Source: an uncultured Schlesneria sp.
GTDB taxonomy: Bacteria; Planctomycetota; Planctomycetia; Planctomycetales; Planctomycetaceae
Direction: 5' to 3'
DNA: 64,000 nucleotides
Assembly: GCA_903834925.1 (NCBI GenBank)
Contig: CAILLA010000020.1
Coordinates: forward strand, 1 to 64,000
Under the pieces are notes generated by a model, which was not told where the DNA came from, did no database searches, and worked only from the letters and a program-made list of their open reading frames with translations. This document shows, piece after piece, positions 44,882 through 54,746 of this stretch. Within the stretch, counting starts at the first letter, position 1. Each line of letters starts with the position of its first letter. The position numbers and the translations under genes are program-made.

Positions 44882-47800
44882 CTATTCTAACGCGTTCCCT
44901 CGATGAAAACGAAATTGCTGACTGCGAACAATTGTTTCGATCGCCGCAGAGAAGCGGTAATCGCTGGACTTAAGGTTTGTAATCATTTCTTCGAGTAACG
45001 GTTCATCCGAAAACTGAACGCCGCGTGCCAGCGAATAGCCCAGCAATTTTCGGCAGAAATGCTTCAGGAAATCATTTCTGCGGGCGTCGAGAATGTATGT
45101 TCTGAGGCCCGACTCGCCCGAGAATCGGGTTCCATTTTTGAGTTCCACATTAACGTCGATTAATCGTCCGCCCAGGTCTTTGTCGCGACGGCGACCGATT
45201 GCATCATACGCTTCCAGGGAAAATCCAAAGGCATCAATTCGTTCATGGCAATGAGCGCATTCCGGAATGGTACGATGCCGCTCAACAAGTTCTCGGACCG
45301 TCAGGTCGGCGTCGGTTTCACTTTCGGGCAGCGGCGGAACGTTCTTCGGCGGACGCGGCAACTTTTCCCCCAACAGCGTTTCCAGAACCCAGTTCCCACG
45401 CAGAATGGGACTCGTTCGCGATGCACCAGATTGCTGAGCCAGTGTCGTTGCCAGCGTTAGAATTCCGCCCCGTCCATACTGCTTGATCCCGTCGACACGA
45501 CGCCATTCCGGGCCGGTGACGCCGGGAATCGCGTAGTGTTTGGCAAGTGCCTCATTCAAGAACGTGTGATCGGCATCAAGAATTTCCAAGACAGATCCAT
45601 CCCGTTGGAACAGGTCCGCAAAGAATCGGACCGACTCTTCGTACATGTCACCTCGAAGGGGACCGAAAGTAGGAAAGAATTGTTCGCTTTTTTCTCCGTG
45701 CGAATCAAAGTCACGAACACCCAGCCATTGGCACGCGAATTCTGTCGAGAGTGATCGCATGCGGTCAGATTTCAACATCCGTCTGGCTTGGGCGACCAGA
45801 ACGTCGGGTTCATGCAATTTGTTTGACGCCGCGGCGAACTGTAATTCGGCATCGGGTGGCGATGACCACAGAAAATAACTTAATCGACTCGCCAGTGCAA
45901 AATCCGTCACGGCTGTGGCGGGACTCCCTTGAGCCACCTCGGCCGGAAATGGTTCAACTCGATAGAGGAACGCCGGGGCAATCAGCACCCTTGCCAGGGT
46001 GAACCGAAACGCCTCGTCGTGTGGCAATTCCTGTTCCCGCAGTTTTTGATAAAGGCCTCGTAGTTCCTCTGCTTCACTGCTTCGCAGCGGTCGGCGATAG
46101 GCACGAGCGGCAAACCCGATCAGGCGATCAATTTGACGCGGCTCCGAATCAAGCAGCTCTTTCTGAAATGCCTCGGCGGCATCATGAATCGGCTTGCGGA
46201 GTGGTTCAAAGACTTTCGGATCGGCATCCTGAGTCGCGAACTCCATCAACTGTTTGAACCCATCGACCAGGGTCAACTTGTCGTGACTGACAAAGTGCAG
46301 TTCGTTCCACAAGCGATCAAGCTTAGCGGCCTGCGTTTCATCCAGCATCAAACGGCTGAGATGGTGATCCTCGCGGTAGAACAAGGTCAGCGTGACGACT
46401 TCATCAACGGGAACAATTCGAGAATAGCAAAGTGCTGCGGGGAAAAGATTACGGAATGTTTCGAACGCCGCTTCCACGCGTCGGCTGGCGGCACTCCCGT
46501 CAGTCACCAGTATCGGCGTCGAATACTGCAATCGGCGATTATTATCGGTCCATTGACTGTTCGCGTTAATCTCGGTGACAGCACTCGCGACCAGGCCGGC
46601 TGCGGAATCGGGTCTGGTGACCGAGACTTGAATCTGAACAGTCCCCTCCGCCCCCGTTTCACGATGAAGGATGCCTGCTGTGACCAACTCGCAACCTTCC
46701 GCGAAATCGGCCGGCAATCGGACTTCGATCACCGACGGAGCTTTGACGCACAGGTCTCCTGGTTCGACAGCCTGACCGTTGGGATGGCGGCCAAATGTCG
46801 CTGGTTCAGGTCCCCAGTCCGGCCGGGTTTTGTTTGATGCAGGTGCAGTTCCTGCGGGTTTTGCAATTGTTGAACGGGTCATTGCGCTGAATAGCGGGCC
46901 GCTCAGTGATGACAATTGGCGACGCAGCTGGGCATCCGGGCTGTCTTTGGCTGCTGGCGGTTCATCGATCAACAGCTTTTGAACGGCCGCAGCCAGTTTT
47001 TGTTTCTCGTCGGCATTCGTTGCTGACTGCCAGGCCGTCAGCAATGACCCGGCAGGGATGACCACGCCTTGCTGTGCCCCGGTGACTGGCTCGGTATAGA
47101 AGTGCCAGACCCCTTGATTGCCAAATCGATCTGCGTGCGGGTTTGCAGCCTGGACATCCGGTGAAACGTCGGCAGCGAGATCCCAGGTACGTCCCCCATC
47201 GCCCTCTGCTTTGATCACCAAATCGACGGCGGTCAAAACGCACGAGAGATTCCCATCCCTCGGTCCGATCAGCAGCGAAACGACATCTTCCGGTTGAATA
47301 TTCAGTTTTTCGATCGGTTCAACAACGACAACCTGAGCACCCTGGGAAACACCCGTTCGGAGCCGTTGTCGCGTTGCACCTCGCCGAAGTTCCAATGACC
47401 AGGTGACCCCATTACCGCATTCGGGATGCGCATGCTGGACTTTGGCTTCAATACGAACAGTCGATGTGACAGGACTGCGCCAACCGACAACGGTTTGCAG
47501 TGTGGGCGAGGGATGGACGGCGACGCTGTGAGGTTTCATGTTTCCAGGAATCCGCACGTGCTGATCGGAAGAATTCGCGACCATCAGCGGCGTCTCTCCA
47601 CTGCCCCATCCGTTGATGAATGCGTAACCGGATGAGTTCGTGATCTTGCTCGTAAAATGATTTTCGATTCTAACGGGGCCGCCGGTCCCAACACCGAGAT
47701 AATCGAGCCATGCCGCGAGAACATCTTTGTCCACGTCGTGTCGTTTTGCCAGTTCTGTAAGTTCGGACTTCCCCTGAACAGCACTTGCTTCGGCAGCTGC

Positions 47801-49159
47801 ATTCAGGCATTTTACGGTACTGGCGAATGTTTGGTCGCGGCGTTCGAATAATTCGCGAGTTACCGCTCGTACGTCCTTCAACAGAACGTCAGGACGACCT
47901 GCGGCGACCAGACGAGGCTGCTGCCAGACCACAAAGTCGTGATCGCTTCCATCTCCTGCGTCCGTTGCTGTCAAATAGACGGTGACCTGTTCGCCATCCG
48001 TCGAAGCAGGAAGCTTTGTTCGGATTTCTGACCGAGAAGTGACCGGACTGACAGGTTCCATCCAGGCCTTCGGGCCACCGACCTTCCCAATATGTCCGAT
48101 ACTGGTAAACCGCCATAGCGACTGTTGCCAGCGAGCAATCACCGCCGTGATGGCCGCCGCATCCGTTGGTTTTGAAGCTCGCCAACGCGATCGCAGTCCA
48201 TCCAGAAGGAATGAAGGCTCTTTCCCGTTCAACGAATCCCACAACAGTCGCAAATATTTGGGACTCAGCTTTTGCTCGCGGGCAACTTCTTCAATCGCCT
48301 TGCTAACATCAATTAGGGAAGGGCTCGGCACCTGCTGAGGGGTCGTTGCAGCCAGTCGGTCTCTTATCACCAGGGTTGCTTCGATGTATTTTTGAATCGG
48401 CAACCTTCCGCCACCGTTGGTATCGAACACGATCCCTTGAAGATTGACTTGAGTCCCTCCCTGGGCATCGGTGTATTCCGCATACAATTTGCGAATCTCT
48501 GCAAGGTATTCTTCGGTCCAGTCACGTGCCGTCACGGCAGGCGAAAAGCGAAATCCGTCCGGCAATAATACGGCGTGATTGGCAATTTCTTTCGCTGCAT
48601 CCAGGTACTTCGTCACGAATGCAGGTGACATCACGAGCGCATTTCCAAGATTCGTAAATCCTTCACCCGCTGCACTGTCGACGGGAAATTCACGAGCTGG
48701 CGTTAAAGTAGCAACACCGGTCAAATCCCGAATCGTATTGGTATATTCGACATTATTCAGCCGACGCAGGACCACCTTGCCAGGATCACCGGCACGAGCA
48801 CGGGCTTCGGCTTTGAGATATCCTCGCACCCATTGTTGAAGTTTCGCCCGGTCAGCGTTGTTAGGCTGCGGTGCGTCCTTGGGAGGCATCTGGCCGGTTT
48901 CCAGGATCTCGCTCACCTTCTGCCAGGTTTCCGGCTTCTTTCGGATTTCGGCGAGCGACGGAAATGCGGTCAAGTCGATTTCGGCTTCTGAAAGTTCTTG
49001 TGAATGGCACTTTTCGCAATGCCGAGACACGATCGGTCGAATCTCTTTCACGTATGTCGCAGCAAACTCGCTAAACTCGTTCGTATCCGCCGCTGTCGAA
49101 ATCGTCGACCAGAGGAAAAGACCGATCAACATCACACCGGAAGTTTTTGCCATCCGCAT
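44882..49159 (-). CDS. DUF1587/1595/1592/1588/1585 multi-domain cytochrome-like protein
   Basis: 1425 residues, start ATG at 49159 behind GGAGCGCTACGA. Signal peptide about 1-24. Domains in order: cytochrome-type motif HCEKCHS at about 47-53, DUF1587 (VVLRRLNNVEYTNTIRDLTG) at about 125-190, a large middle of about 750 residues, DUF1595 (FAARAYRRPLRSSEAEEL) at about 1050, DUF1592 (LASRLSYFLWSSPPDAELQFAA) at about 1100-1210, DUF1588 (RTSPILRGNWVLETLLGEKLPRPP) at about 1250-1345, and DUF1585 (LLGYSLARGVQFSDEPLLEEM) at the end. The long middle, which looks like beta-sandwich material, makes it larger than basic members. A periplasmic redox or polymer-handling role is inferred. Paired with the DUF1552 gene. 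Confidence 0.9.
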   Translation of the reverse strand: MRMAKTSGVMLIGLFLWSTISTAADTNEFSEFAATYVKEIRPIVSRHCEKCHSQELSEAEIDLTAFPSLAEIRKKPETWQKVSEILETGQMPPKDAPQPNNADRAKLQQWVRGYLKAEARARAGDPGKVVLRRLNNVEYTNTIRDLTGVATLTPAREFPVDSAAGEGFTNLGNALVMSPAFVTKYLDAAKEIANHAVLLPDGFRFSPAVTARDWTEEYLAEIRKLYAEYTDAQGGTQVNLQGIVFDTNGGGRLPIQKYIEATLVIRDRLAATTPQQVPSPSLIDVSKAIEEVAREQKLSPKYLRLLWDSLNGKEPSFLLDGLRSRWRASKPTDAAAITAVIARWQQSLWRFTSIGHIGKVGGPKAWMEPVSPVTSRSEIRTKLPASTDGEQVTVYLTATDAGDGSDHDFVVWQQPRLVAAGRPDVLLKDVRAVTRELFERRDQTFASTVKCLNAAAEASAVQGKSELTELAKRHDVDKDVLAAWLDYLGVGTGGPVRIENHFTSKITNSSGYAFINGWGSGETPLMVANSSDQHVRIPGNMKPHSVAVHPSPTLQTVVGWRSPVTSTVRIEAKVQHAHPECGNGVTWSLELRRGATRQRLRTGVSQGAQVVVVEPIEKLNIQPEDVVSLLIGPRDGNLSCVLTAVDLVIKAEGDGGRTWDLAADVSPDVQAANPHADRFGNQGVWHFYTEPVTGAQQGVVIPAGSLLTAWQSATNADEKQKLAAAVQKLLIDEPPAAKDSPDAQLRRQLSSLSGPLFSAMTRSTIAKPAGTAPASNKTRPDWGPEPATFGRHPNGQAVEPGDLCVKAPSVIEVRLPADFAEGCELVTAGILHRETGAEGTVQIQVSVTRPDSAAGLVASAVTEINANSQWTDNNRRLQYSTPILVTDGSAASRRVEAAFETFRNLFPAALCYSRIVPVDEVVTLTLFYREDHHLSRLMLDETQAAKLDRLWNELHFVSHDKLTLVDGFKQLMEFATQDADPKVFEPLRKPIHDAAEAFQKELLDSEPRQIDRLIGFAARAYRRPLRSSEAEELRGLYQKLREQELPHDEAFRFTLARVLIAPAFLYRVEPFPAEVAQGSPATAVTDFALASRLSYFLWSSPPDAELQFAAASNKLHEPDVLVAQARRMLKSDRMRSLSTEFACQWLGVRDFDSHGEKSEQFFPTFGPLRGDMYEESVRFFADLFQRDGSVLEILDADHTFLNEALAKHYAIPGVTGPEWRRVDGIKQYGRGGILTLATTLAQQSGASRTSPILRGNWVLETLLGEKLPRPPKNVPPLPESETDADLTVRELVERHRTIPECAHCHERIDAFGFSLEAYDAIGRRRDKDLGGRLIDVNVELKNGTRFSGESGLRTYILDARRNDFLKHFCRKLLGYSLARGVQFSDEPLLEEMITNLKSSDYRFSAAIETIVRSQQFRFHRGNALE

Positions 49160-49254
49160 TCGTAGCGCTCCGAATCAAATTTGATTACACCTACCAAGGC
49201 GATCAAGATAGCTCGGTATCATATCAACCGTCTATGATGGATGCCTTAGAAGAG

Positions 49255-49350
49255 GGGTCGGGCGTTCAAATTTTAAAATTGGCCAGCGTAACGCGATCGT
49301 TTTTGAAAAATGCTCGACTTGCTAATTCTTGAAATTTGAACACCCGACCC
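49255..49350. repeat. 96-base palindromic element (GGGTCGGG arms)
   Basis: GGGTCGGGCGTTCAAATTT (49255-49273) is inverted at 49332-49350 with one mismatch. A related half, ATTTGAACACCCGCCCC, occurs at 44852-44868, just after the end of the 1425-residue gene's frame. It lies between divergent genes. Confidence 0.85.
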
Positions 49351-49372
49351 AGAACATGCCGAGGATATTGCA

Positions 49373-49903
49373 ATGGCGAGCGAAAATCGAAGCGGCTCAA
49401 AGATGATGAAGCACGGAGTTTTCGTTCCACTGTTTTGCATCGGCATCACAATTGCGGGTTGTGGAAAAGTCGAAAAATACCAGGGAATATCTTTGTCCGA
49501 TTCTCGGCTGGCGGAATTCCGTGACCTTCTTTTGGTCGATCGACCATCGCTCGGCATACCCGCACTTCCTTCCTCCGCAAATATTTCGGTCGAACGATCG
49601 AACGGTACAAGTTACGATGTGATGCTTCACATCTACTCAAGACATGAGCAAAGGACGATCGCCTTTCGTCAGAAGAATGGGATTCTGAAGTGGATTCACG
49701 AACAAGTCACCGTGGAAGGGCCACGAACGCATGATACGGTTGACGGCACGTTGCAGGAACAAATTGTCTTGACCTATGAGACGAAGTCGCCAGATCGAAT
49801 CGTCATTTCTTACTCGGGTCCAGATACAACATTGAATGCAAAAACCGAACTCCAACAGGACGACGTTCAACCGCTGATCGATGATTGGCTCAAACGACCA
49901 TAA
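49373..49903 (+). CDS. Small lipoprotein of unknown function
   Basis: 176 residues; the ATG at 49373 or the ATG at 49403 could be used. A lipobox (ITIAGCG, Cys at about residue 30) follows a hydrophobic stretch, so the protein is likely lipid-anchored. The mature part of about 145 residues has no recognised domain; it has alternating beta strands (VTVEGPRTHDTVDG, IVLTYETKSPDRIVISYSG). Divergent from the 1425-residue gene and convergent with the DUF1501 gene. Function not recognised. Confidence 0.75.
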   Translation: MASENRSGSKMMKHGVFVPLFCIGITIAGCGKVEKYQGISLSDSRLAEFRDLLLVDRPSLGIPALPSSANISVERSNGTSYDVMLHIYSRHEQRTIAFRQKNGILKWIHEQVTVEGPRTHDTVDGTLQEQIVLTYETKSPDRIVISYSGPDTTLNAKTELQQDDVQPLIDDWLKRP

Positions 49904-49912
49904 ACTTTACTC

Positions 49913-49952
49913 GAAGAGCACTGCGTGACCGAGTACGGTCATGCAGTGGCAC
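49913..49952. repeat. Palindromic repeat family, half copy E
   Basis: Only the second hairpin is present: AGAGCACTGCGTGACCG and its partner CGGTCATGCAGTGGCAC around AGTA. It lies ten bases past the lipoprotein stop and before the convergent DUF1501 gene. Confidence 0.75.
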
Positions 49953-49987
49953 GAAGCGGAGGGGGTGCACCGCTCGGCTCGTCTCCA

Positions 49988-51655
49988 TCAAACATTCTTT
50001 AGCAATTCGCGGATTACTTTTGCAGGTTGAACTCCTGTCAGCTTCTCTCGCAAGCCATGCTGATCGACGAATAACTCGTCATGGTCAAGGCCCAACAGAT
50101 GCAGGATCGTGGCGTGCCAGTCCGGAACGCTGACTCGGTTTTCCACTGCGGCGAAACCGAGTTCATCCGTCGCTCCGTACGTCACGCCGGGTTTTACTCC
50201 GCCACCTGCGAACCAGCAGCAGGCGGCATTCTTGTTGTGATCGCGGCCTGATTTTTTCTCATCCTTGTCTGCGGAAAGTTGAGCGATCGGAAGCCGTCCG
50301 AATTCTCCGCCCCAGATGACCAGCGTCTCGTCCAGCAGGCCTCGTTGTTTCAGATCCTTTAACAGTCCGGCAATCGGCAGGTCGGTTCGATCACACGCCG
50401 CTTTCATGTCGGTTGCCAGTCCGGTGTGGTTGTCCCAGATCTGGGCGTTGATGAAGAGCTGCACGAAGCGAACGCCTCGTTCGATCAATCGCCGTGCAAT
50501 CAGACAGCGCCGTCCATACGAATCCGTCACACCCTGGCCTATGCCGTACATTTTCTGAGTCTGCTCAGTCTCTTGCGAGAGATCGAGTGCTTCATGTGCG
50601 GAAAGCTGCATTCTTGCCGCTAATTCATAGGTCGCAATTCTGGCCTCAAGATTCGGCTGGGATCGATGACGACTTTTATGCATCAAATCCAGTCGATTCA
50701 GCAGGTCCCGCTGCATGCGTGCGATTTCCGGCGGATCGTTTGTTTCAGGTCGCAAATTCAACACGGGTGATCCGGTCGATCGAAAACGAGTCCCCTGATA
50801 AATCGGTGGTAAAAAGCCTGAATGCCAGTTCTCAACGCCGTTGATTGGTAACCCGAGTGGATCATCCAGCACAACATACGCAGGCAGGTTTTGTGATTCA
50901 CTTCCCAAGCCATACGTGATCCACGAACCCATCGTCGGATAACCCGAAACCATCCGGTTCGTCTGAATCAGATAGAGTGCCGGTTCGTGCGTAATGTTTG
51001 TCGTATAAAGCGACCTGATCAACGAAATGTCATCCACCTGACTCGCCAGATGCGGCATCGCATCCGACACCCACATCCCGCATTCCCCATGCTGGGCAAA
51101 CTTGAACGGGCTGCGCATGAGCGCCCCCGCGTCCTTGACATTCTCAACTTCACCCGCAATCTTGTCGAAATAAGCTTCCCCATGATGCTTATCGAGTTCA
51201 GGCTTGGGATCAAACAAATCCATCTGACTCGGCCCGCCATTCATAAACAGATGAATGACCCCCTTGGCCGATGCTGGTCGAACAGAACGACGAGGTGCCA
51301 GACTGGGAACACCCCGTTCGTCATCACCCCTCAAATTCTCACCAAGCAGCTGAATCAAAGCCGCCCCGCAAATCCCCGTCCCAACCCGCTCAAAAAATTT
51401 TCTACGCGCCGGCACAGCCGGTTCATGCGCGTCGCATGACGGGAATAAAATCGGTAGATCGCTCGCGCGTTGAGGGGTGGTGCTGAAAACAGTTGGCGGA
51501 TCGGATTGATCCACAAATTCCTGGCTGACCGGCACGGCCGGTTGATGCGCGTTGCATGACGGGAATAGAACAGGCGGATCGCTCGCGCGTTGAGGGGACG
51601 TGCTTAAGGCGACGTAAGGATCGACCCGACCCGCACAGTCCTGTTTGAAATGCAT
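49988..51655 (-). CDS. DUF1501 protein with duplicated N-terminal segment
   Basis: 555 residues, about 70 longer than the other two DUF1501 proteins here. The extra length is an in-frame duplication: residues about 12-51 and 52-91 share PQRASD-PxLFPSCxAHxPAVP. The Tat-like motif ARRKFFERVGTGICGAALIQL follows only at about residue 88, so export of this form is uncertain. The DUF1501 body is intact: GVIHLFMNGGPSQMDLFDPKP, LIRSLYTTNITHEPAL, IARRLIERGVRFVQLF and VIWGGEFGRLPIAQL with GRDHNKNAACCWFAGGG. It lies 150 bases after the DUF1549/DUF1553 gene and probably forms an operon with it. Confidence 0.88.
   Translation of the reverse strand: MHFKQDCAGRVDPYVALSTSPQRASDPPVLFPSCNAHQPAVPVSQEFVDQSDPPTVFSTTPQRASDLPILFPSCDAHEPAVPARRKFFERVGTGICGAALIQLLGENLRGDDERGVPSLAPRRSVRPASAKGVIHLFMNGGPSQMDLFDPKPELDKHHGEAYFDKIAGEVENVKDAGALMRSPFKFAQHGECGMWVSDAMPHLASQVDDISLIRSLYTTNITHEPALYLIQTNRMVSGYPTMGSWITYGLGSESQNLPAYVVLDDPLGLPINGVENWHSGFLPPIYQGTRFRSTGSPVLNLRPETNDPPEIARMQRDLLNRLDLMHKSRHRSQPNLEARIATYELAARMQLSAHEALDLSQETEQTQKMYGIGQGVTDSYGRRCLIARRLIERGVRFVQLFINAQIWDNHTGLATDMKAACDRTDLPIAGLLKDLKQRGLLDETLVIWGGEFGRLPIAQLSADKDEKKSGRDHNKNAACCWFAGGGVKPGVTYGATDELGFAAVENRVSVPDWHATILHLLGLDHDELFVDQHGLREKLTGVQPAKVIRELLKNV
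51404..51643. repeat. 120-base in-frame tandem duplication
   Basis: GGCACAGCCGGTTCATGCGC at 51411 recurs as GGCACGGCCGGTTGATGCGC at 51531, and the match continues for about 100 bases with roughly 85% identity by eye. The 120-base step is 40 codons, so the frame is kept. Confidence 0.88.
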
Positions 51656-51805
51656 TAATTCACCCCAATCATCTCGACTTTATTGATCCCAATATTCTTA
51701 GTCGTCGTCTTATCTTCGTCGGACTTATCTTCTTCTTATTAGTGCATATTAGCGAAGATTAGTGTCCCCTAAACTCTTGGTTGTTCCTGAAAATATTCTT
51801 CTTTT

Positions 51806-54574
51806 TTAATCAACATAAAGAAAATCTGCCGAGTTCAAAATCGTGTGACAAAACGTCGCCAAAGCACGACTTGTCGCTTCTTTCTGAGCGGGTTCGTCCT
51901 CAGTCGATGATTGTTTCAACCACGTGAGTTTCAATTGTTTTAGCATATCAACGCACGTCGCAAGTTCTTCAACCGACGGTGGCCGACTGAGCGCGATCCA
52001 ATAAATTCGCTCGATTTGTTGCGTTTCACTATCGCCAGCAAGCAACAGAACTCTGTCAGCAAATCGACTAGCAAGTTGCCGGATGGTTGCGTCGTTCCAC
52101 AAATGCAAGGCTTGAGTCGGCACCAGCGAATCGGAGCGTTCCAGGCAGTTTGGATTCATCGCGGGCAGGTCAAAACTTTCGAGCAGAGAAGGAGGGTGCT
52201 TTCGTAATTGTTGAACGTAAATACTTCGTCTGCGACCCGTCAGTACCAGGCCATCAGGACGGACTTGAACCGGTTCTGATGGCCCGCCGCCTGCGTCAAT
52301 TAATTCACCTGCAACCAGCAGAATCGAATCGCGTAACTCTTCGGCGTCGAGGCGTCTTAGAGGCATTCGCGATAACAGCCGATTGGCGGAATCGTGTTCC
52401 GAGTATGATTCGTTGATTTGCGACGATTGCTGATAAGTCGTCGAAAGAACCAGTTGGCGGTGCATGGATTTCATGGACCAGTCATGACGAATGAAGTCCG
52501 TCGCAAGGTAGTCCAGTAATTCCGGATGAGTTGGCTTTTCGCCCGTTTTCCCGAAATTGCCAAGGCTGCGAACGATACCGTGGCCGAAATGATGCTTCCA
52601 GATTCGGTTGATCATGACTCGAGCGGTGAGTGGATGGCCTGGCTCAGTCAACCAGCGAGCCAGCGCCAAGCGTCGACCCGTCGATTTGGCACCGGGCCAG
52701 GGTGGAACGATTTCAAATGGTTCCGATGACTTTTGTAGCAATGCGGGAACGCCGGGCGAGACGAACGAACCGGGAGTGGCATGGTTCCCGCGACGGTACA
52801 TGTAGGTCGGTGATGGTTCGCCGCGATCCCACAAAGCCATGATCTGCGGCACGGGCTGCCGTTGTGATTCCAGTTCCCGGATCCGCTTTTCAGTCTCGGG
52901 CGTCTTGGGCTGGGTTGCCAAGGTGTCGATCTGCCTTTGTATGGTGGATTGACGATCTTCCCACCATCGGCGTTCTGCAGTCGTTACGTAGAGAAGAAAT
53001 CGCTCGCCGATCCCGGAACTTAATGCACCGCCATAGCCGATGATCTGGGGCTTTAGCCAGTCATGCTCGTCGTAAGCACCTTTGAACAGTGCAACCAGTC
53101 GGTAGTAGTCGCGCTGTGGAATGGGATCGAATTTATGAGTGTGACAACGAGCACACTTGAATGTCAGCCCCATCACTCCCGAACCAAGCACATCCATCGA
53201 ATCGGCGGTCACTTCCAATCGGTCAGGAACGAAGCCGGTCAGGTTTGCCCAGGTTGGATCGGGTGCCAATCTTAAAAACGCCGTCGCGACGAGGTTATCT
53301 TCAATTTCTTGAGTGATCGTCGGCGCATGTTCGTAGTCAGCCAGTTCATCACCAGCGATCTGTTCCTGCAAGAAACGGTCATACCCTTTATCGGAATTGA
53401 GCGATCGGATGACATAGTCCCGATACCGCCAGGCGAATGGTCGAGGCAAATGCTGTTCGCGCCGTCCTTCGGTTTCGGAATATCCGGCCACATCGAGCCA
53501 ATGGCTCCCCCAGCGTTCGCCGTATCGTGGCGAAGCAAGCAACCGATCGACGACTCGCTCGAAGGCATCCGGTGCATGGTCCTCTGCAAATTCCTGGGCA
53601 TCCGATGGATCGGGTGGAAGGCCGGTCAGATCAAGTGTGACTCGACGAAACAGCGACAATCGGTCGGCTACCGAAGCGAAGGAAAGTCGGTTTTCATCGA
53701 GCGTTTTCCCGATAAAAGCATCAATCGGTGTTTGCAGCCGAAACGATTTCGTGGCGTGCGGAATTGCCGGTCGTTTCGGTGGTCGGAACGACCAGAAATC
53801 TTTATCCTGAGGTCGAACGAGCGGATCGTCAGACGTTCCTGCCAGATCCATTTCTTCAACAGCGAGTGGAGCACCCTGTTCGATCCAGCGGACGAGGGTC
53901 TTCGTTTCTTCCGGGTCCATCGGCTTGACCGAGACTTCCGTCAGGCGCGAATGCGGCGGCATTTCTTCAGCCCGTATCCGTTTGACCATCACGCTTTCGT
54001 CCGGCTTGCCTGGGACAATAGCGGGCCCGGACTTCCCTCCACGCAGCATGGCATCACGATTTCGAAGATCGAGTCCCCCTTCCTGTTTATGTCGTCCATG
54101 GCAGACCGTACACCTCAGCAGAAGTATCGGAATGACATCATGCTGTGTCACCCTGTTTTGATTGTCGGTCGGTTCCGAACCGAATGAAGCACCACCATCG
54201 ATCCACTTCCGGATAAGTTCGACCTCAGCTTCGGACAGAGTCCCTTGTCTGTCGGGGGGCATTTCACCCTGCTTAACCAGTTCGAACAGACGGCTTTCGC
54301 TCGATTTACCCGCCACGATCACCGCGCCAGATTCGCTTCCCTTCTGAATCATCGCGGGAGTGTGCAGCGCCAATTCCCCCTTTTGAGCCTTCGGTCCATG
54401 ACATTGCCAGCACCTGGATTTCAGCAAGGGCGCAATATCGGCTTCGAACGTCGGTTCATTCGAGGCAGTTACGGCGGTTTCCTCCGCGTTAGCACAGCAA
54501 GGAAAAGAAAACGAAGCTGCAATGCAGAATAGAATTGCAATAAGAATCGACGATTCGATTCGTAAAGGTGTCAT
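51806..54574 (-). CDS. DUF1549/DUF1553 protein with two PSCyt1 motifs
   Basis: 922 residues with a signal peptide (about 1-31). Two cytochrome-type repeats lie near the start: CWQCHG at about 56-61 (SRCWQCHGPKAQKG) and CTVCHG at about 155-160 (LRCTVCHGRHKQEG). DUF1549 follows (RVTLDLTGLPPDPSDAQEF, then CARCHTHKFDPIPQRDYY), and DUF1553 (LARWLTEPGHPLTARVMINRIWKHHFGHG) fills the C-terminal third. Unlike the 988-residue relative there is no PA14 domain. The gene heads an operon with the duplicated DUF1501 gene. Periplasmic; the exact role is not known. Confidence 0.93.
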   Translation of the reverse strand: MTPLRIESSILIAILFCIAASFSFPCCANAEETAVTASNEPTFEADIAPLLKSRCWQCHGPKAQKGELALHTPAMIQKGSESGAVIVAGKSSESRLFELVKQGEMPPDRQGTLSEAEVELIRKWIDGGASFGSEPTDNQNRVTQHDVIPILLLRCTVCHGRHKQEGGLDLRNRDAMLRGGKSGPAIVPGKPDESVMVKRIRAEEMPPHSRLTEVSVKPMDPEETKTLVRWIEQGAPLAVEEMDLAGTSDDPLVRPQDKDFWSFRPPKRPAIPHATKSFRLQTPIDAFIGKTLDENRLSFASVADRLSLFRRVTLDLTGLPPDPSDAQEFAEDHAPDAFERVVDRLLASPRYGERWGSHWLDVAGYSETEGRREQHLPRPFAWRYRDYVIRSLNSDKGYDRFLQEQIAGDELADYEHAPTITQEIEDNLVATAFLRLAPDPTWANLTGFVPDRLEVTADSMDVLGSGVMGLTFKCARCHTHKFDPIPQRDYYRLVALFKGAYDEHDWLKPQIIGYGGALSSGIGERFLLYVTTAERRWWEDRQSTIQRQIDTLATQPKTPETEKRIRELESQRQPVPQIMALWDRGEPSPTYMYRRGNHATPGSFVSPGVPALLQKSSEPFEIVPPWPGAKSTGRRLALARWLTEPGHPLTARVMINRIWKHHFGHGIVRSLGNFGKTGEKPTHPELLDYLATDFIRHDWSMKSMHRQLVLSTTYQQSSQINESYSEHDSANRLLSRMPLRRLDAEELRDSILLVAGELIDAGGGPSEPVQVRPDGLVLTGRRRSIYVQQLRKHPPSLLESFDLPAMNPNCLERSDSLVPTQALHLWNDATIRQLASRFADRVLLLAGDSETQQIERIYWIALSRPPSVEELATCVDMLKQLKLTWLKQSSTEDEPAQKEATSRALATFCHTILNSADFLYVD

Positions 54575-54676
54575 CAGGTCGCCACCACGTTTGAGGTTAA
54601 ATGAACGCTGGCGATTCTAATCGAACGATCAACAAAAGTTCTAACAACCCCCATCACCATTTATGCGTACTTAACG

Positions 54677-54698
54677 TAACATGGGCTTCAGCCCGTGT
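54677..54698. repeat. Hairpin of the CGGGCTGAAGCCC type
   Basis: GGGCTTCAGCCC palindrome within GTAACATGGGCTTCAGCCCG. Related copies are at 29612-29638 and 58448-58471. It lies between two minus-strand genes. Confidence 0.7.
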
Positions 54699-54746
54699 TT
54701 CCCAAGGCATTCCAACGACACCCCATGGGGGCCGTGAGGTGTCGTT

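Noticed and set aside
46133-46837. 234-codon plus-strand frame
   Set aside because: Shadow of the 1425-residue minus-strand gene.
53309-54187. 292-codon plus-strand frame
   Set aside because: Shadow of the 922-residue DUF1549/DUF1553 gene.
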